This document shows positions 1 through 13,464 of a stretch of 64,000 nucleotides of DNA, piece by piece (within the stretch, counting starts at the first letter, position 1; each line of letters begins with the position of its first letter). Origin of the DNA: Casuarius casuarius. Taxonomy: Eukaryota; Chordata; Aves; Casuariiformes; Casuariidae. The translations under genes and the position numbers were made by a program. Location: NCBI GenBank assembly GCA_003342895.1, contig PTFA01000305.1, positions 864,818 to 928,817 on the forward strand, read 5' to 3'. A model generated the notes under the pieces. That model was not told the DNA's origin, made no database searches, and saw only the letters and a list, made by a program, of their open reading frames with translations.

Positions 1-3000
1 GAAGATGTGCCTCAAGAAAAATGGGCGGAGGAGGTCTCTTGGTAAAGGTGAATGTATACATTTTAATGTTTCTGGATTATTTATTTGAAATTCACTGTGA
101 AATGTGAACAGACTATATGGCACTTGGAAGAATTAATTTGGTAATTTGTTTGGCTCTGTCTGTTGCAGGTCACTTAACTTGATGGTTAAAGAAGCAGAAT
201 AGGAACTGAGTCTCATGTAAACATTCCAAGTGCAAAAAGTGGAGGAAGCAGTTGTTAGCCACCTTACTTATGGTCAAGCCCTCCTGACATAGTCTTCTCT
301 TACTTAAATTGCTACTGGAACTCATTTCTCCTGTTTAATTACCATGTCTTGAGAGAAATTCTGTTTTCTCTGTCCTATACCTTTTATTTCTAAATATTGT
401 TGTGTCAACAGGGGAAAAAACAAAATTTCAGTTATAGACCAAATCAGATTAAAAGCAGAAATTGCATGTCTTCTGTTAGTCACCAGTTTCCAAGAGGTTG
501 AGTTTACTGTAGAAAAACTTCTACTCCATTGGGCAAAGAATTCTGGCCTGTTCTTTTTCATCTTGAGAAAGAAAATTGACGGAGCAGTCAGGAGAGATTA
601 GTTGGTAGATGTAAAAAGTGCTTATGAGCCTTGACTACAACTGTTATTTAGAAACAAATTTTTATTATTTAAAAGCAAATATAGGAATATTTAATTGTCC
701 TCAAAAAGCCTTCAGTGAATTTGTGTTGAACTGTGTCTAAGAAGTATGTCTTGCTCACAGAAAATCTCCAGTCTCTTTGTTTTACGTGACATGAGACTGA
801 TACTGTTGCTGTGATGCTGATTGTTTTATGGTGAACTTTAGGATTCACTGGTACTGCCCACCTGCATTATGAAAATGGAGGTGGAAAGGAAATTGAAAAA
901 AGACTTTTTTTCTTAGTGTTGAAGTGAGCTCTGCCTTCTGCAAAGGTAGAAATAGTTTTTCATACTTGACCCAGGAGATTGTCTTATTCACATTCTTAAT
1001 GTCACCACATATCATGCTTAAACTCTAATTTTTCAGCAACCCATAATAACAAACAAATAGATGCTCAAAAAAAAGGTGTGCACACCCAGTGCTCTAGCAA
1101 AGTTTTTGGGAATAAAATATTAGTATTGAACAGCATTTTTGCTTTTTTTAAACATTATTGAAGGAGTTATAATTAACTTTCCCCAGAAATAACAAAGGAC
1201 TCATGTTCTTTTTTTTTTTCTCTGAACTCTTACAAACCGTGTGTAGTTGCTCGGAACAATGCAAAGGAACTGTTTAATGCTGACCTACAGGAAATCCTGT
1301 GTATACGTTGAACCTTGATGGGGACATAGCGTTTTTTGCAGTCAGGTAGAAGGCTGCCTTCTCTTGGAAGTGGTAGCATTTAAAGAAAATATTCATCAGT
1401 GGTGGAAAAAATTTTGTCTGTATCTATAACACAGAACAGAAATACTGAAGAGAACCTTCTTTTCTTGGTTTAAGATGATATGAACAAATGAATATACTTT
1501 TAAAAGTGCTGCTTCCTTCTGCTCTAAGGGGTGTCTTCCCTTCTTTCTGTTGGTCACAGGAGATTCTATCATCTTGCTTATTTGCTCTTTGAAACAAAAT
1601 TGGAAAGATTGCTAAAGTATGTTTATTACTACTTATTGTCACTACTGACTGTACTCCTGCCATTTCTTTGTTTATTTTGACTGCAGTGATAACTTAATCT
1701 CTCTTTTTTTTTTTCCTAATTGAATCCAAATGTTGAGGCTTGCTACTGTTCTGTGGTGCAAATCGGCATTTTATTTTGGGAAGAATACAGGGGAAGGATC
1801 TCAAATAGTCTCTGAATGTAGTATTTAAGGGTATTTACTTTATTTTCCAGCTTAATGGATCCAGTGGTGGATTCTGATGCTGGCAGTAGTCCAGCAAGCT
1901 TCCATTATCTCTAACTGACCTGAAAGCTTGGAATAGGTCTTTTTTTGGATGCTGACCCTTGTATCAACACCTGTATCTTTTTCCTAGGTAGTACATTACA
2001 TTGGTCAGAGTTACTGTTTTTGTCTAAGTTGGCTTTAGCCCAGGTGGTTTTGCAGGAAGAGGAAATGCTATGAGCTGCCCACGATGTACATATTTCCCAC
2101 TCCACCTCTCTTCACCCCTTTCCCCTCCCCCTCTACCCCCCTGCCTCTGCCACTCCCTGAGAGCGGGGGAGTCCTCTTCTGTATGTTGGAGAAAATTTGT
2201 GTTTAAAAATACTTCAGTATATAGTTTCTGTGAGGGTAGAAGTTAAAGGTGAGTAAAAAAGGAGAGAAACTCTCCATATGCCAAGCAAGAGAAGGGCAGA
2301 GTTCAGCCAAGCAAGGGGGCGGGGGGGTCTATTTTTGTCTTGTTTATATTTTTGTTGTAGTTAAATTTGACTATTTTAAGTATACAGACTTGCTGCTTTA
2401 ATATGACGTAAGGTGATAACTTGGTGACAGAGGATTTAACATAAACTTTAATAATGAGGCTTGTCACAAGAACAACACTCAGATTGAACAAATCACAAAA
2501 TTGACCTAGGCTACCTGTAAATTTGCATCTTTTAGCACAAATTCATTTAGCAGTAATAGGAAAGAGCTGAGAAGAATTTTTAAGATAATGTTTGTGATGG
2601 ATAACATGATCCAAGTGTAGTTTCCAAAACTACTTCATTTTTCAATTTCTCAAAAGCAAGTATTTACATTTCTATTGGTTTAGTTTTTTTACTAATTTTG
2701 AGGCTATCTAGCATTACATTCACCCGTTCTACTGTGGCTTCATGTTTTCCTTGTACGTATACTAAAATTAATGAGGGCTCTTTAAAAATATGATTTAGAT
2801 ATTCATAGATGTGAACCTCAAGTATTAAGTAGTAATCACTACACAGAAGGGAGAGCTTTCACATCACAACTATTTTTTAAATGAAATCAAAGAAAACAGG
2901 ACTCTCTCTTTGAATCAAAGCTGGACAAGAGTTTTGTTCTTAAATATCATCCAGCTAACTAGAGAGTACAGGTTATTTGCGCTAGCTTTGCTAATGGTTC

Positions 3001-3679
3001 TGTTTGGAAGATTTTGCTTTCTGGTGTTCAGAGTTATATTTTTTTTCTGAAATAGAAAAAAATTATTTGTAGATCTTAATATACAAAAATGAAGCATCAC
3101 TTTGTGTTAGACTAACAATAATCAAGTAGGTCTCTGTGTGTGTATATCTACCTATATATATATAAAAAAAAACCAGGAGAAATTGGTATACAGATGTTCA
3201 TGGAGTCATTTTTGCTGTTCCTTATAGATCAAGCATGGAACTGTTTAGGAAGAAAATTAACGCATCCTTGGACTCCTGAAGGAAGAGCCTTGCTGATGGG
3301 ACCACTTTCAAGGTAAATGACATATTTGTGCTATATTTACTTTGTCTTTTTGGCTTGGGGTCTTCTCTTTACCTTACCAAATCCATAATACGATTTTCTG
3401 CCATGTACAAGTTCTTCTAGGATTACAGTATGTTTTAAAATGATAATTTTTCAAGTTAATTTTTCTCTCTTCTACTGTAAGAGTTTTTTAATATGTGCTG
3501 GTTAAGCAGAAATAAGGATTTTTGTAGTGTTTGAATTTTTTTGTATGGAATTGGCTGGTAAGTCCTGAAGATTGGGTCTGCTGGCTTGGGGAGTAGTTAC
3601 TAAATAGAGAAGAACCTGATTCACACATAATTTTAGGGTGAGAGAGGAGATTAAATAAAATTTACCCTGTTACAGTTTT
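1..3679. other. AT-rich non-coding stretch before the assembly gap
   Basis: No gene was recognised here apart from the candidate exon listed at 3228-3312. The sequence is AT-rich with short T runs (for example 11 Ts at 1704-1714). A short GC-richer, pyrimidine-rich block lies at about 2100-2175. The minus-strand open frames are under 80 codons and contain no family motif I can name, so I treat them as chance frames. The likely state is intron or intergenic sequence. Confidence 0.6.
3228..3312 (+). other. Candidate internal exon (85 nt)
   Basis: A pyrimidine-rich acceptor (tgctgttccttatag) ends at 3227, and a strong donor (caag followed by gtaaat) begins at 3313. One of three frames is open across the whole segment: two leading bases, 27 codons starting QAWNCLGRK and ending MGPLS, then two trailing bases. 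The other two frames contain stops. The peptide matches no family I recognise. The segment could be an exon of a long plus-strand transcript, coding or not, or a cryptic splice pair. Splice pairs of this quality also arise by chance in long introns, so confidence is low. Confidence 0.3.
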
Positions 3680-4379
3680 NNNNNNNNNNNNNNNNNNNNN
3701 NNNNNNNNNNNNNNNNNNNNNNNNNNNNNNNNNNNNNNNNNNNNNNNNNNNNNNNNNNNNNNNNNNNNNNNNNNNNNNNNNNNNNNNNNNNNNNNNNNNN
3801 NNNNNNNNNNNNNNNNNNNNNNNNNNNNNNNNNNNNNNNNNNNNNNNNNNNNNNNNNNNNNNNNNNNNNNNNNNNNNNNNNNNNNNNNNNNNNNNNNNNN
3901 NNNNNNNNNNNNNNNNNNNNNNNNNNNNNNNNNNNNNNNNNNNNNNNNNNNNNNNNNNNNNNNNNNNNNNNNNNNNNNNNNNNNNNNNNNNNNNNNNNNN
4001 NNNNNNNNNNNNNNNNNNNNNNNNNNNNNNNNNNNNNNNNNNNNNNNNNNNNNNNNNNNNNNNNNNNNNNNNNNNNNNNNNNNNNNNNNNNNNNNNNNNN
4101 NNNNNNNNNNNNNNNNNNNNNNNNNNNNNNNNNNNNNNNNNNNNNNNNNNNNNNNNNNNNNNNNNNNNNNNNNNNNNNNNNNNNNNNNNNNNNNNNNNNN
4201 NNNNNNNNNNNNNNNNNNNNNNNNNNNNNNNNNNNNNNNNNNNNNNNNNNNNNNNNNNNNNNNNNNNNNNNNNNNNNNNNNNNNNNNNNNNNNNNNNNNN
4301 NNNNNNNNNNNNNNNNNNNNNNNNNNNNNNNNNNNNNNNNNNNNNNNNNNNNNNNNNNNNNNNNNNNNNNNNNNNNNNN
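3680..4379. other. Assembly gap (700 N)
   Basis: A continuous run of 700 undetermined bases. The right edge continues directly into nine Cs (4380-4388), so the gap may reflect failure to read a C-rich or GC-rich tract. Open frames that cross it are artefacts of translating N. Confidence 0.99.
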
Positions 4380-4388
4380 CCCCCCCCC

Positions 4389-7300
4389 ACTGCTTGGTAT
4401 TTGACTCCTCAAAAAAATAAAACTCTAGCCTTGCTGCAGTGTTTCTTAGTAATCTGGGCAATTGTGTTTACTGGGAAGTTAATTTTATGACTACTTGCTG
4501 ATCTTGGAATCAGCAAGATACATACTTAATTAGCCATTTCAAACTTTGCAATTGTTGTGGTCAGCAGCAGATGGTCACTTACACAGCCGTAATAGAACTT
4601 AATAGACAGTGGCTTTTGTGGAAACAGGCTTTTTGAGATGTCATGTGTTCAAAAGTAGTTATAAGTGATTGAAAGCTTTATTTCAAGATTCTCTTACCTT
4701 CATTTAAAAGGTATTTTATGCAGCCTGGGTTCCAAAAGTATGAACTGTAAATCTTGTGTCTTGGTGTCTTGCACCAAGGATGTCATCTTGTCAGGTGATT
4801 AAGCTGAAGATTTGGGAATATGTGTTTATCAGTGTATACATGGCTGCAAATTATGACAGTTTGCATTCCTTTTTCCACTTCTAACCAGCATAATAGAACA
4901 ATTGTGCTGTGTTATGTTTTTTGCAGGGTTGGGGGAAGGAGGAAAGCTTTATTGGTTGTGAGCATTAATTGTAGAATACCTGGCTCTGTATACAAAGGTG
5001 AATTGCATACCATTATAAATAGTTTTAAGGCAGAGTGCAATACAGAGATTTGTCTTTCTCACTGGATTTGATTTTCTTGCTTCAGATCAGAATTTTAGAC
5101 CATTTAGTACTCCAGAAGAGTACTGCTTTGCAGACGTAATTGTTGCTCTGTTTGGTGCTGTGTGACCTTAACCTTTGAGGGGTAAGAGTTACAAGATGGA
5201 AAGGTAGTCAAGCTGTCTAAAACTGAGCATATGTCCATGAAAAGCCTGTAGCATTAAGGAAAAACTGTAAATCATGTCCTTGAGTTTTAAGTCTAAATCC
5301 TTACATGAAACTCCCAAAGATGCAACTCATCAAAAGATACAGGCGAGAGCTATAGCAATGGTAACTAAGCTGCTTGTACACTGAAGTTCCCATCATTTAT
5401 ATGGAGTTTTCCTCTAAAAATGAATAACGAAATATTTTGAACTCTCATATAAAAATGATTGGGTATAGTGTATGGGAAGAGTTTCCACCTTGCAAACCTG
5501 ATCATAAGTTCCTCTTTAAAATCGCAGTTTTCAGAATGCAGGTCATTGCCTAAGGTATTAGAATAAGAGGTGGAGGGAGAAAGGGCTGTCATGAAAATGA
5601 AAAGGAAACTTGTATGGTTCTAATTGGAAATAGGAAGTATAACTGGAAAAAGATCATAGTTCCTACTTGGAAGCTCTTAAAAGTTGGTCTAGAACCTCCA
5701 GGGAAAATGGGAAGGAGGAGAAGGGTAAATTTCTGTTCTGTTCTGCAAATAGTCCAGCTGATGCCAGTGAGGCTATTGAAAGAACAAAGTGACAGCTCAG
5801 TGTGAGCAAGACTGGCAGAGGCAGCCTCTAGTTGAGAATTGAACTTTGTAAAACAATTCTGTTTTACTTTTAATGATAGGTTTCAGAGAACAACAAATGG
5901 GTGCAAGATGATCTTGACTGATAGTATGTTCTTTCCTTGTTCGAGGGGGGGGAAAAAGCGAAGGCCTGAGAATATGAAGTTGCAAACAAAAATTTCACTT
6001 TTTTTCTTCCTCTCTAAAGAAGAAAAGGTATGCTATGGAAGAAACTGTACTTCTGTGAAACGGACTAGCGTATGGTTATGTTTGCCGTCTAGGAATTAAC
6101 ACAGGCAGTGCTTCCATTTTGTTGGTCTAGTAAATTAGAGGTAAAAGGATTGGTAATTTGTGGGGTAAGAAAAATGGCCCTCCTTCTTTCTGTAGCTTGG
6201 CATTTAATATTTTACAGCAAACTCTTTAGTTTAACATATTTGAACTTGTACTAGATAGGGTTAATAGGCTAGAACAAAAGGTCAAAGCATAAGGCATTAG
6301 GCTTAATTAAGGGAGAGCAGGAGTGGCAGGAGTATGTGACAGTTAAATGGGTTTCCCACAGACTAATGTCTGTTACGGTGCAACCATGCCTCAACTTAAG
6401 TGGGTTATTTTGTGCAAAGGGCAACAGTGATTAGCAGTTTGACATGCCAGACATTTCTGGCCAATCCCATCTGTTTTAGAGGTTAAAAAAGCACACCTTT
6501 ATGAGCTGATAGATTGATTTGTGTGCCTGTCTGGTAAAGATTAGAAGTCCAAGGCCAGTGCTGTAAATGCCAGTTATAGAATATTGTACTTTCTTGGTTG
6601 TTCTTTGTTTAGACTGTCAACTATTTTGTAATGGGTATAACTGCTATAAAATTGGCCTTACAATAAGAAAATCGTGGCAGGGACTTTGAAGCAAGTGTTT
6701 TGAACTGGAAAAGTCTGAGTGGAGTGTTTCCTCATCAGGTTTGTTTTGAACTTGGGCCTGTAGGTTTTGACCATTTTTGTGATGCTTTTACTTGGAAGGG
6801 AAATACCTTTCATCATAAAGCTGTAGTGGTATGTTTCTACGTAAGGTTCATGACTTGTCTTCATAAACATTACTTTTTTTTGATGTATTTATTTAGGAGC
6901 TACCTGCCTCAGTAGTAATAGATGTCAGTTCCAACCCAGTTGGATAGAGGAGAACCTCACTACTTAAAATGATTCAGTGTTTATACTTAGCTTCGTTATG
7001 TTCTCTGTTCTTCCTACTCCATTATTTAACTAGGATGCATACATGCATATTTTTGTTGATGTTTTTCCATTGTAGCTAATATTCTCTGAATAGTTTTTCT
7101 TACAGAATCATGAGGTTGCCTTACAAGCCTAAAATAAAATAGGTAGCACAATAAGTCTTGACAGTGTTTATTGCCATCTTTATGACTTTGTAAAGTTGAA
7201 GTAACATTACTATTAATATAAGACTATTAATAAATCGTTGATGCAATAAAACTGTTTTTGATAATGTTCAAGGTTCATACATAGTTGAAGGTGATTATCC

Positions 7301-10300
7301 TATTTTAAAATCAAGCAGAGGTCAGACTGTGTTGTAAGATACTGACTTTGGCCCAAATAATATGTGATAGCTTCACAACCAATGACAAATCTTTCTTACT
7401 TAAATCATGTATTTATTTAAATTGCTAACTGAGTGTACTTTGTGGTAAGATGCTGATTGTTTTCCACAAAATAAAAACAAAATTAATGATATTCATGTGG
7501 CTCACTTAAAATAAATTCTTTTAAAGCTGTCATTTTAAAAAGACAGTTTAAGCTTTCCCTGTTTTTTCTCCCCTCCATTTCAAGCGGTGACACTTGTAGC
7601 TAAATACAGCTGAGAAATAAAACTGAAAATGAAATAGCATTTGGCACCTTGCATTTGATTTCCCTACTTTTAACTTTAAAATTGGTCACTTGTCCAAAAA
7701 TTCTTGTTTTTGTCTAGCAAACATGATTTTCTTACCCTTTCTCAGTTTAAAAATAAATAAATTGAAGATAGCATATGAATATCAAATCATTACTAAAGAC
7801 TGCTCCATACACCTGATCTGTACTTTTGCTGTAACAGCTGTGGCTGACTTCTGAGGTGACTTGCTAATTTTTGATTTATGGAAAAGTTGTCTTCACCTTA
7901 CCTAGCTTTGTAAGAACCTCTTTAATTCCTCTTTTGTTCTTGTGAAAGTCTGTTCCTTATGTTTGAAAAGCCTGGGAATATTTTCATCCTCCTCTTGGAG
8001 AAGGAAGGCAGCATCATTATCTTGCAGTTTATTTAGTAACATGGAGCTGAAATGGGCATATGCAGCATCATGTTCTCTATGGAATAATATCTATTTAAAT
8101 GATTTGGATCTAATACATATTTACATGAAAAAACATCTTGCCCTTCTCTGTGGGGAGAGAAGGTGAACAAGCATGAATTTTATAATACTCATTGTTTCTC
8201 TTGCACTAAATCATACTTAAATTGCAGAAGGTTGTTGGCTTGAGAGTTGTGTAAAAAGCGCTTGGCTAGTAAAGTGCGAGTGTAGAGAGATTTATCTAAT
8301 TTAATACTAAGAAAATGTTGTCACCTGCAGTGCATTGATATGTGATTGCCTAAATCCAAAAGCAGTACTTGATTTCTGTATATGTTTATAATACATGCAC
8401 ACTGCACTAATGGAGAGTTCCAGGGTTATATTTTGTGTATATTACACTTCAGCTAATTTAATTGCTATTGATCATACCTGAGCCATTATCCAGTATCTTG
8501 GGAATGGTGTGGACGTTGTCTGTTTTTCTGCTTTGTCCGTTTCAGGGTAGAACATACTTCATCAGGATTCTTGCAATGGTCATTGTTAAAAATTTTTAAT
8601 TGCTGATTGTGTGTAATTAGCATTTCCTGCTCTAAGTATAGCACAGATTCAATAATAAAGGTTTCTAGGTAATGTGGTAAAGATTGTATTTGTGACTACA
8701 ACACAGGATGTTTTTTCCCTGTATCCTAAGGATGCAGTCCTAGATCTGTTGATGATGGCAGAAGGTTTGACAATGGTTTCACAAGGCTGGGGCTATTCTC
8801 TGAGTCTCCGCAGTTCATGAAGTAGTGAAGTCAGTATGGTGCCTTTTCACTGCGATTCCATTTTCATCATTAGATAAGTTTGTGCAAAACCATTCAGTTT
8901 TACATTGCTGAATATAACAGGGCGCTGTCACTAATAATTATATAATATTCTATAATCTGCTGTGGGTTTTTTTGAACATCCCTTCTTTTGTTTTGTATTG
9001 TGCCTTTCAATTAGAATACTATAAAATATTTGCATAAAATATTCATACTGTTTGATTGGTCGTTAGGCATTAAAAGCAGTTCTGAGTTGTCCATTGCTTC
9101 CAACTTGAATCGTATTCAAAAAAAAGAAGAGATTGCCTCACGCTCTTTTGTGTTTTGAAGGATTTGCTTCTTTCATGTAACTGATGAAAAGGTAGGCACT
9201 TGGTTGCCTCCCTGGCCTTTACAAACCGGTTAGAGGGGATGGTGTACCCTGCTTGTGTGAATTGGCTTACTGTAGATTTCTCCTTATTTTAGCTTTCTAT
9301 ACTCTTTGACCTTGCAGTCATTGACTTTGGTCTGGAACAATTTCAAAGTCATGTAAATGAATGTAATTAAGGTATTGCTTATCATCTTGGAGAGTTCACA
9401 GAGATGCTTATTGGCTAGAAAGGTTTGTTTACTTAATATGGAAGGTTAATATAAGGTTAAATTTGACTGTGTAAAATGGCTTCATAATGTTTTTATTTAG
9501 CAGCTGAAGAAAGTAATGTTTGAAAAGGCAAATAATAGTTTTATTTGACCTTCGTGTATTTGCAGTAGCTTGCATTATTGGGAAAACTTATCTTCATTGC
9601 ACGTTATTATTGCAGACTTTCTCCTCATTTTACAAAGGGACCCTCTATAAGCCTTAGCTGTAGGCCTTTACGTAGGACATGTTAATGAAGAAACTACACA
9701 AATATTTGACAATAATTGATATCAATAGTCCATCCACTTTCTCTTGTGTCTTTTCTATGCACGCCCCCCCCCCCCCTTTTTTGTAAGCATGGAATTCATG
9801 CTTTGTTCTTCAGTAGCTTATTTTGCCTTTATTCTTACTGCTGCCAAAATAAGGTGAAAAGAAGTATAAAATGGCAGAAACAGTTACTCACTTTTGCCTT
9901 TGGTCTACCTTCCATTTCTCAGGCAGTAGAACAGGGCCTAAGGCTCTTGTTTTTGTCCGTACTCTTCAGCTTCATTTGAATATGGTTGTTTTGTGTATTC
10001 TTTTATAGAAAAGGTTATGTACCTGAGTTTTGCAATCATTTCAGAGTTTTTTATAGTTATCTAAGTCCTACATAACAGATGTTACTACACAGAGCTCTTT
10101 TTCCACACCTTTTGCAATAAAACATATTTTCATTTCCTGTTTGCAGCCATTTTTCTAGAAATGCAGTTCCCAGCTGATAAAACAGGCATCCGTGGTGGGT
10201 GGTGATGTCCAAGTGTATGTGTTCTGCCAGACCTGTGTTGAGCTGAGCTCCGTAAGGAACTTCTCTCAAGCTGTGTGAAACTTGAAAACACCTTTTTCTG

Positions 10301-13300
10301 CACAGCTCTCCTTCTGGAGTCATTCAGACAAAAAAACAGTACTGGTTAGGTTAGCCTTATTCTGGAGAGTACTTTTATCATTTCTTTCTCATGCAGCAAA
10401 GTATTACCTAGGTTCTTCACTCTTGAGGTAGCTTTCTTCTGCTTACTAGAATGTTATATGATAAACTGTGCAACAGTGAGAACAATATCCTTTAGAGGCT
10501 GATTAACACAATGAATATTCTGATTTGACTGTTCCTAGGTTCTGGAGCTACCCTCTAAGTGATATGAAAGAGCTGCCTTTTTAAAAATATTAAGTTCTGA
10601 AAGCTTCAGGTTTTAGTCCCCGCTTCCTACATGTGCGACTAGAACAATAGTTAGGTTTTCATTAGTACGTAACAGTCATAACTTGAAGTGCTGTAAAGGT
10701 GCTTTCTGAAGACAGATTAAAAAAAATCTCTCTTGTGTATGGCAGAAGGAGGATAAGGAGCTAGAGCTCAAAACTAGAATATAATCTAAAACCAGAGGGG
10801 GAAACAAATAAGCATGAAATCCTTCACCTTGTGAAGTTAGGAGTTGTGCTGTTGGTTTCAGTGAGGCCAAAGTCAAAGTTTCACCTTAATTCCAAGATCA
10901 CGTGTTAAAGTCCTAGACCTTGCTGAACAATATAGAGAAGGTGTGGGGTTATGGGGAGGAAAGCAACTAGCAGGAAAAAAAAGTTCTGTATCTGTTACTT
11001 CAGGTCCTATTTGTGGGGAATAAGGCAAGAATCCTTATACCTTTACCATTCTTTTTGGTTAGCTACCATTACTAAAAGCAAGTCTGCTCTTAACTCTTCA
11101 AAAGTGGTTACATAAGAGTGCAACACTTCTAGAAGAAAAATTCCTCCTTGCTACTGGAGAACAAAGTAATTTCTCAAGAATGAGTGGTGGTCCTCTCAAC
11201 TCACTGGAATTTAATTCTCTACTGTCTTAAGTTTTATTCTATTACAAAGTAGATGCAAAAGCAGCACTAATGAACTATGTTGATAGTCTTTTGTAACTTC
11301 TTTGCACTCCCCCACATAGGTTTAACTGAAGAGATGAAAAGATAACAAGGCTGTGCAGAATCACATTTACTGAATTCTGATTTGTCTTTGGATTGTGGTA
11401 TCAAGCATGAAAGTTTGATGGTGTCTTTTGGGTGTAGCTCTTGAACATAGATGTGTTAAGTTCTTGCTCACAAACTTTCTGCGAAATGATTTTACAGGAT
11501 GTCACACTTACTTCAGAGAGCCCTACTTCTGTTTCCTTAAGCTTGCTGATAGGAACAGTCAATGCCAAGAGAAGGGATATGAGTATGTTTCCCCTCCTCC
11601 CACATGCAGGTACCTTCCTTCATCTACTCAAAGTAGCCCCTGCAGAGGCTTTGTTCTTGCATCTCTGTTTCATCCTTTCAAATGGGTTGAAGAGTAATCA
11701 CTTCACAAGTGCTCTACCTTTTATTTTTAAGATTTGTCTGGGTCTTTAAGTAGTATACTGGAAGTACTGCAGACTCTCTTTAATCCAGAGATTACCTGGT
11801 TAGGAAGTGAATTTAGACCATTCAATCTAAAATAGACTGACCCTCAAAATTTTAGCTTGTGCTTAGCTCAGGCTCACTGGTCTGTTTCACTCCTGGGACT
11901 TCAGTAGCCTACCAAAATCCTGTACTGAGTCTGACTTCTTGCTGAGTGGATATATAAGAAGGATATTTCATTGGCTAAGTGTATGTTTGTTGAAAATACT
12001 TTATTGAGGCTCCTAAATCCATTCTTCAGAATTCTTTTGTGATTTCAGTTAATGATAGCTAGAGTTTCTCATATGTCCAAGACTACCTCAGGGCCCATAG
12101 TTTATGATCATGAATTGGTTTTTGATCTGATATACATAAATGATCACTTTCCCAGACTTCATCTCCTGGGCCTCAGTTTTATCATTAGTCATTTTCTACT
12201 GGGAATTCTCTTAATGCAGAAAGAGTCTATTCAGTGTGCTCTTCAGGGTTTCAAACAGTGAGCAATTTCACTCTTACATTACCTTGCTCTGGCTTTGTTT
12301 TCAAAGTACTATAATGTGCAATGATGAACGGTATTTGAACACTTACTTTTTGACCCAGTTTTGGCTTAGAATGCTGAAAGATAATGATCCTGTAACTCTG
12401 TGTTCAGAACCTTGCCTAAGCAAATACCAGCTGTGTGGTGTCTTTTCAGAACTGAACTTGAGCATTAAATCAGCTTTCAAAATATCCTCCTTGTGCTGAT
12501 GATCAGGCTATTTGCAGCTGTTACCTTTTAACTTTATATTTGTTACTAATTTTCGAGGAAAACTCTGTATGTTCCACAAGGAAGGAGGAGCACAGAAATG
12601 GTCCTATTTCCTCTATTGCAGCCTTTTGGGGATCTCATAGGCCGTTGCCCTTCTACTTAAATAGATTTAAAGCTTCAGTTATCAGTTACTCTTTGGATAA
12701 TGCACTATGTGAATTTAACATGTAAGCATGCTGGTCTCCTTTTCCTGTCCACCTTAAAGGTCATTGTACAGGAGCGAAAGTTGAGTCATGGGCTATAAAC
12801 ACTTGTAGATCTGATAGCAGATCTAATTCTTGTTAGTTTATCGCTTGGTGCTCTGGCAGATGGACTTTGGCAGAGGAATGGGACAGGTAACTGGGGTCAG
12901 TAGCACTGCCACAGATAAATCTGACGAAGGGTCCTCCCCCCCGGTAGTGAGATGGTAGAATTGATAGTGTGTTGTCTCCTCACTTGCTGCCATTCTTCAT
13001 TGAGCAAAAAGAGAACCTTACATTCACTTTAAAATGTGGATGTTCAGTGCGGAGCATACAGTTAATTTCTGTGGAACACTTTTTCTTAAATTCACCTTTA
13101 TCATTTTGAGAGTATCTGTGGGATTTAGAGAACTCTAGTAAAGATGGCTTGGGTTGTGGAAAGAGTAGTGTCCATTTAGATACTTCAGAAAAGTAAAGGA
13201 AAATATTGAAATATTGCTGAATGTTGTAGATCTTGTGCTTCAGTATCAAAATTACAAATAGAAGAAAGGCTATTGGAAGGGTGTGTGACAACATGTATAA

Positions 13301-13430
13301 TCTCACCATTAGAGCTGGTGAACTGAGAATTTCAAATACTCTTAAGACTGGGAGGGAAGTAATGGATGGGGTTCATTTTTTTCAGTTCCTGAACACCTGT
13401 CATACTATCCCAGGGATGAAGCGCATGGCA

Positions 13431-13433
<3 letters not shown>
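4389..13433. other. Non-coding AT-rich stretch, no gene recognised
   Basis: About 9 kb with no recognisable gene, RNA or mobile element. Open frames are all at most about 102 codons, scattered over both strands and partly overlapping one another, as expected by chance. The only distinct structure is the C13/T6 tract at 9764-9782. One TGACCTTG nuclear-receptor-like half-site lies at 9307-9314. Probably intron or intergenic. Confidence 0.55.
9764..9782 (+). repeat. Poly-C followed by poly-T tract
   Basis: Thirteen Cs (9764-9776) run directly into six Ts. The same C-then-T arrangement occurs at 29429-29453. The opposite strand is a pure G/A tract, which is prone to triplex or quadruplex-like structure and to length errors in sequencing. 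Confidence 0.95.

Positions 13434-13459
<26 letters not shown>
13434..13459 (+). repeat. Poly-T tract (26 nt)
   Basis: Twenty-six uninterrupted Ts. No target-site duplication or retroposed body is evident next to it, so it is a simple homopolymer rather than a recognisable retrocopy tail. Length is probably polymorphic. Confidence 0.95.

Positions 13460-13464
<5 letters not shown>

Noticed and set aside
1..47. Possible exon end with donor ttg|gtaaag or aaag|gtgaat at the window start
   Set aside because: Only the 3' edge can be seen; the two donor choices give different frames and neither peptide is recognised. It needs sequence upstream of the window.
3651..4461. Three minus-strand frames of 242-263 codons
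   Set aside because: They consist almost entirely of N translated as X across the assembly gap.
8745..8800. C/D-box snoRNA-like pair (tgatgat then ctga)
   Set aside because: Boxes are present but no terminal stem pairs the flanks, and such short boxes are common by chance.
9620..9660. MIR-like ctcctcattttacaaaggga
   Set aside because: Only one short phrase matches; no adjoining MIR core, unlike the copy at 47 kb.
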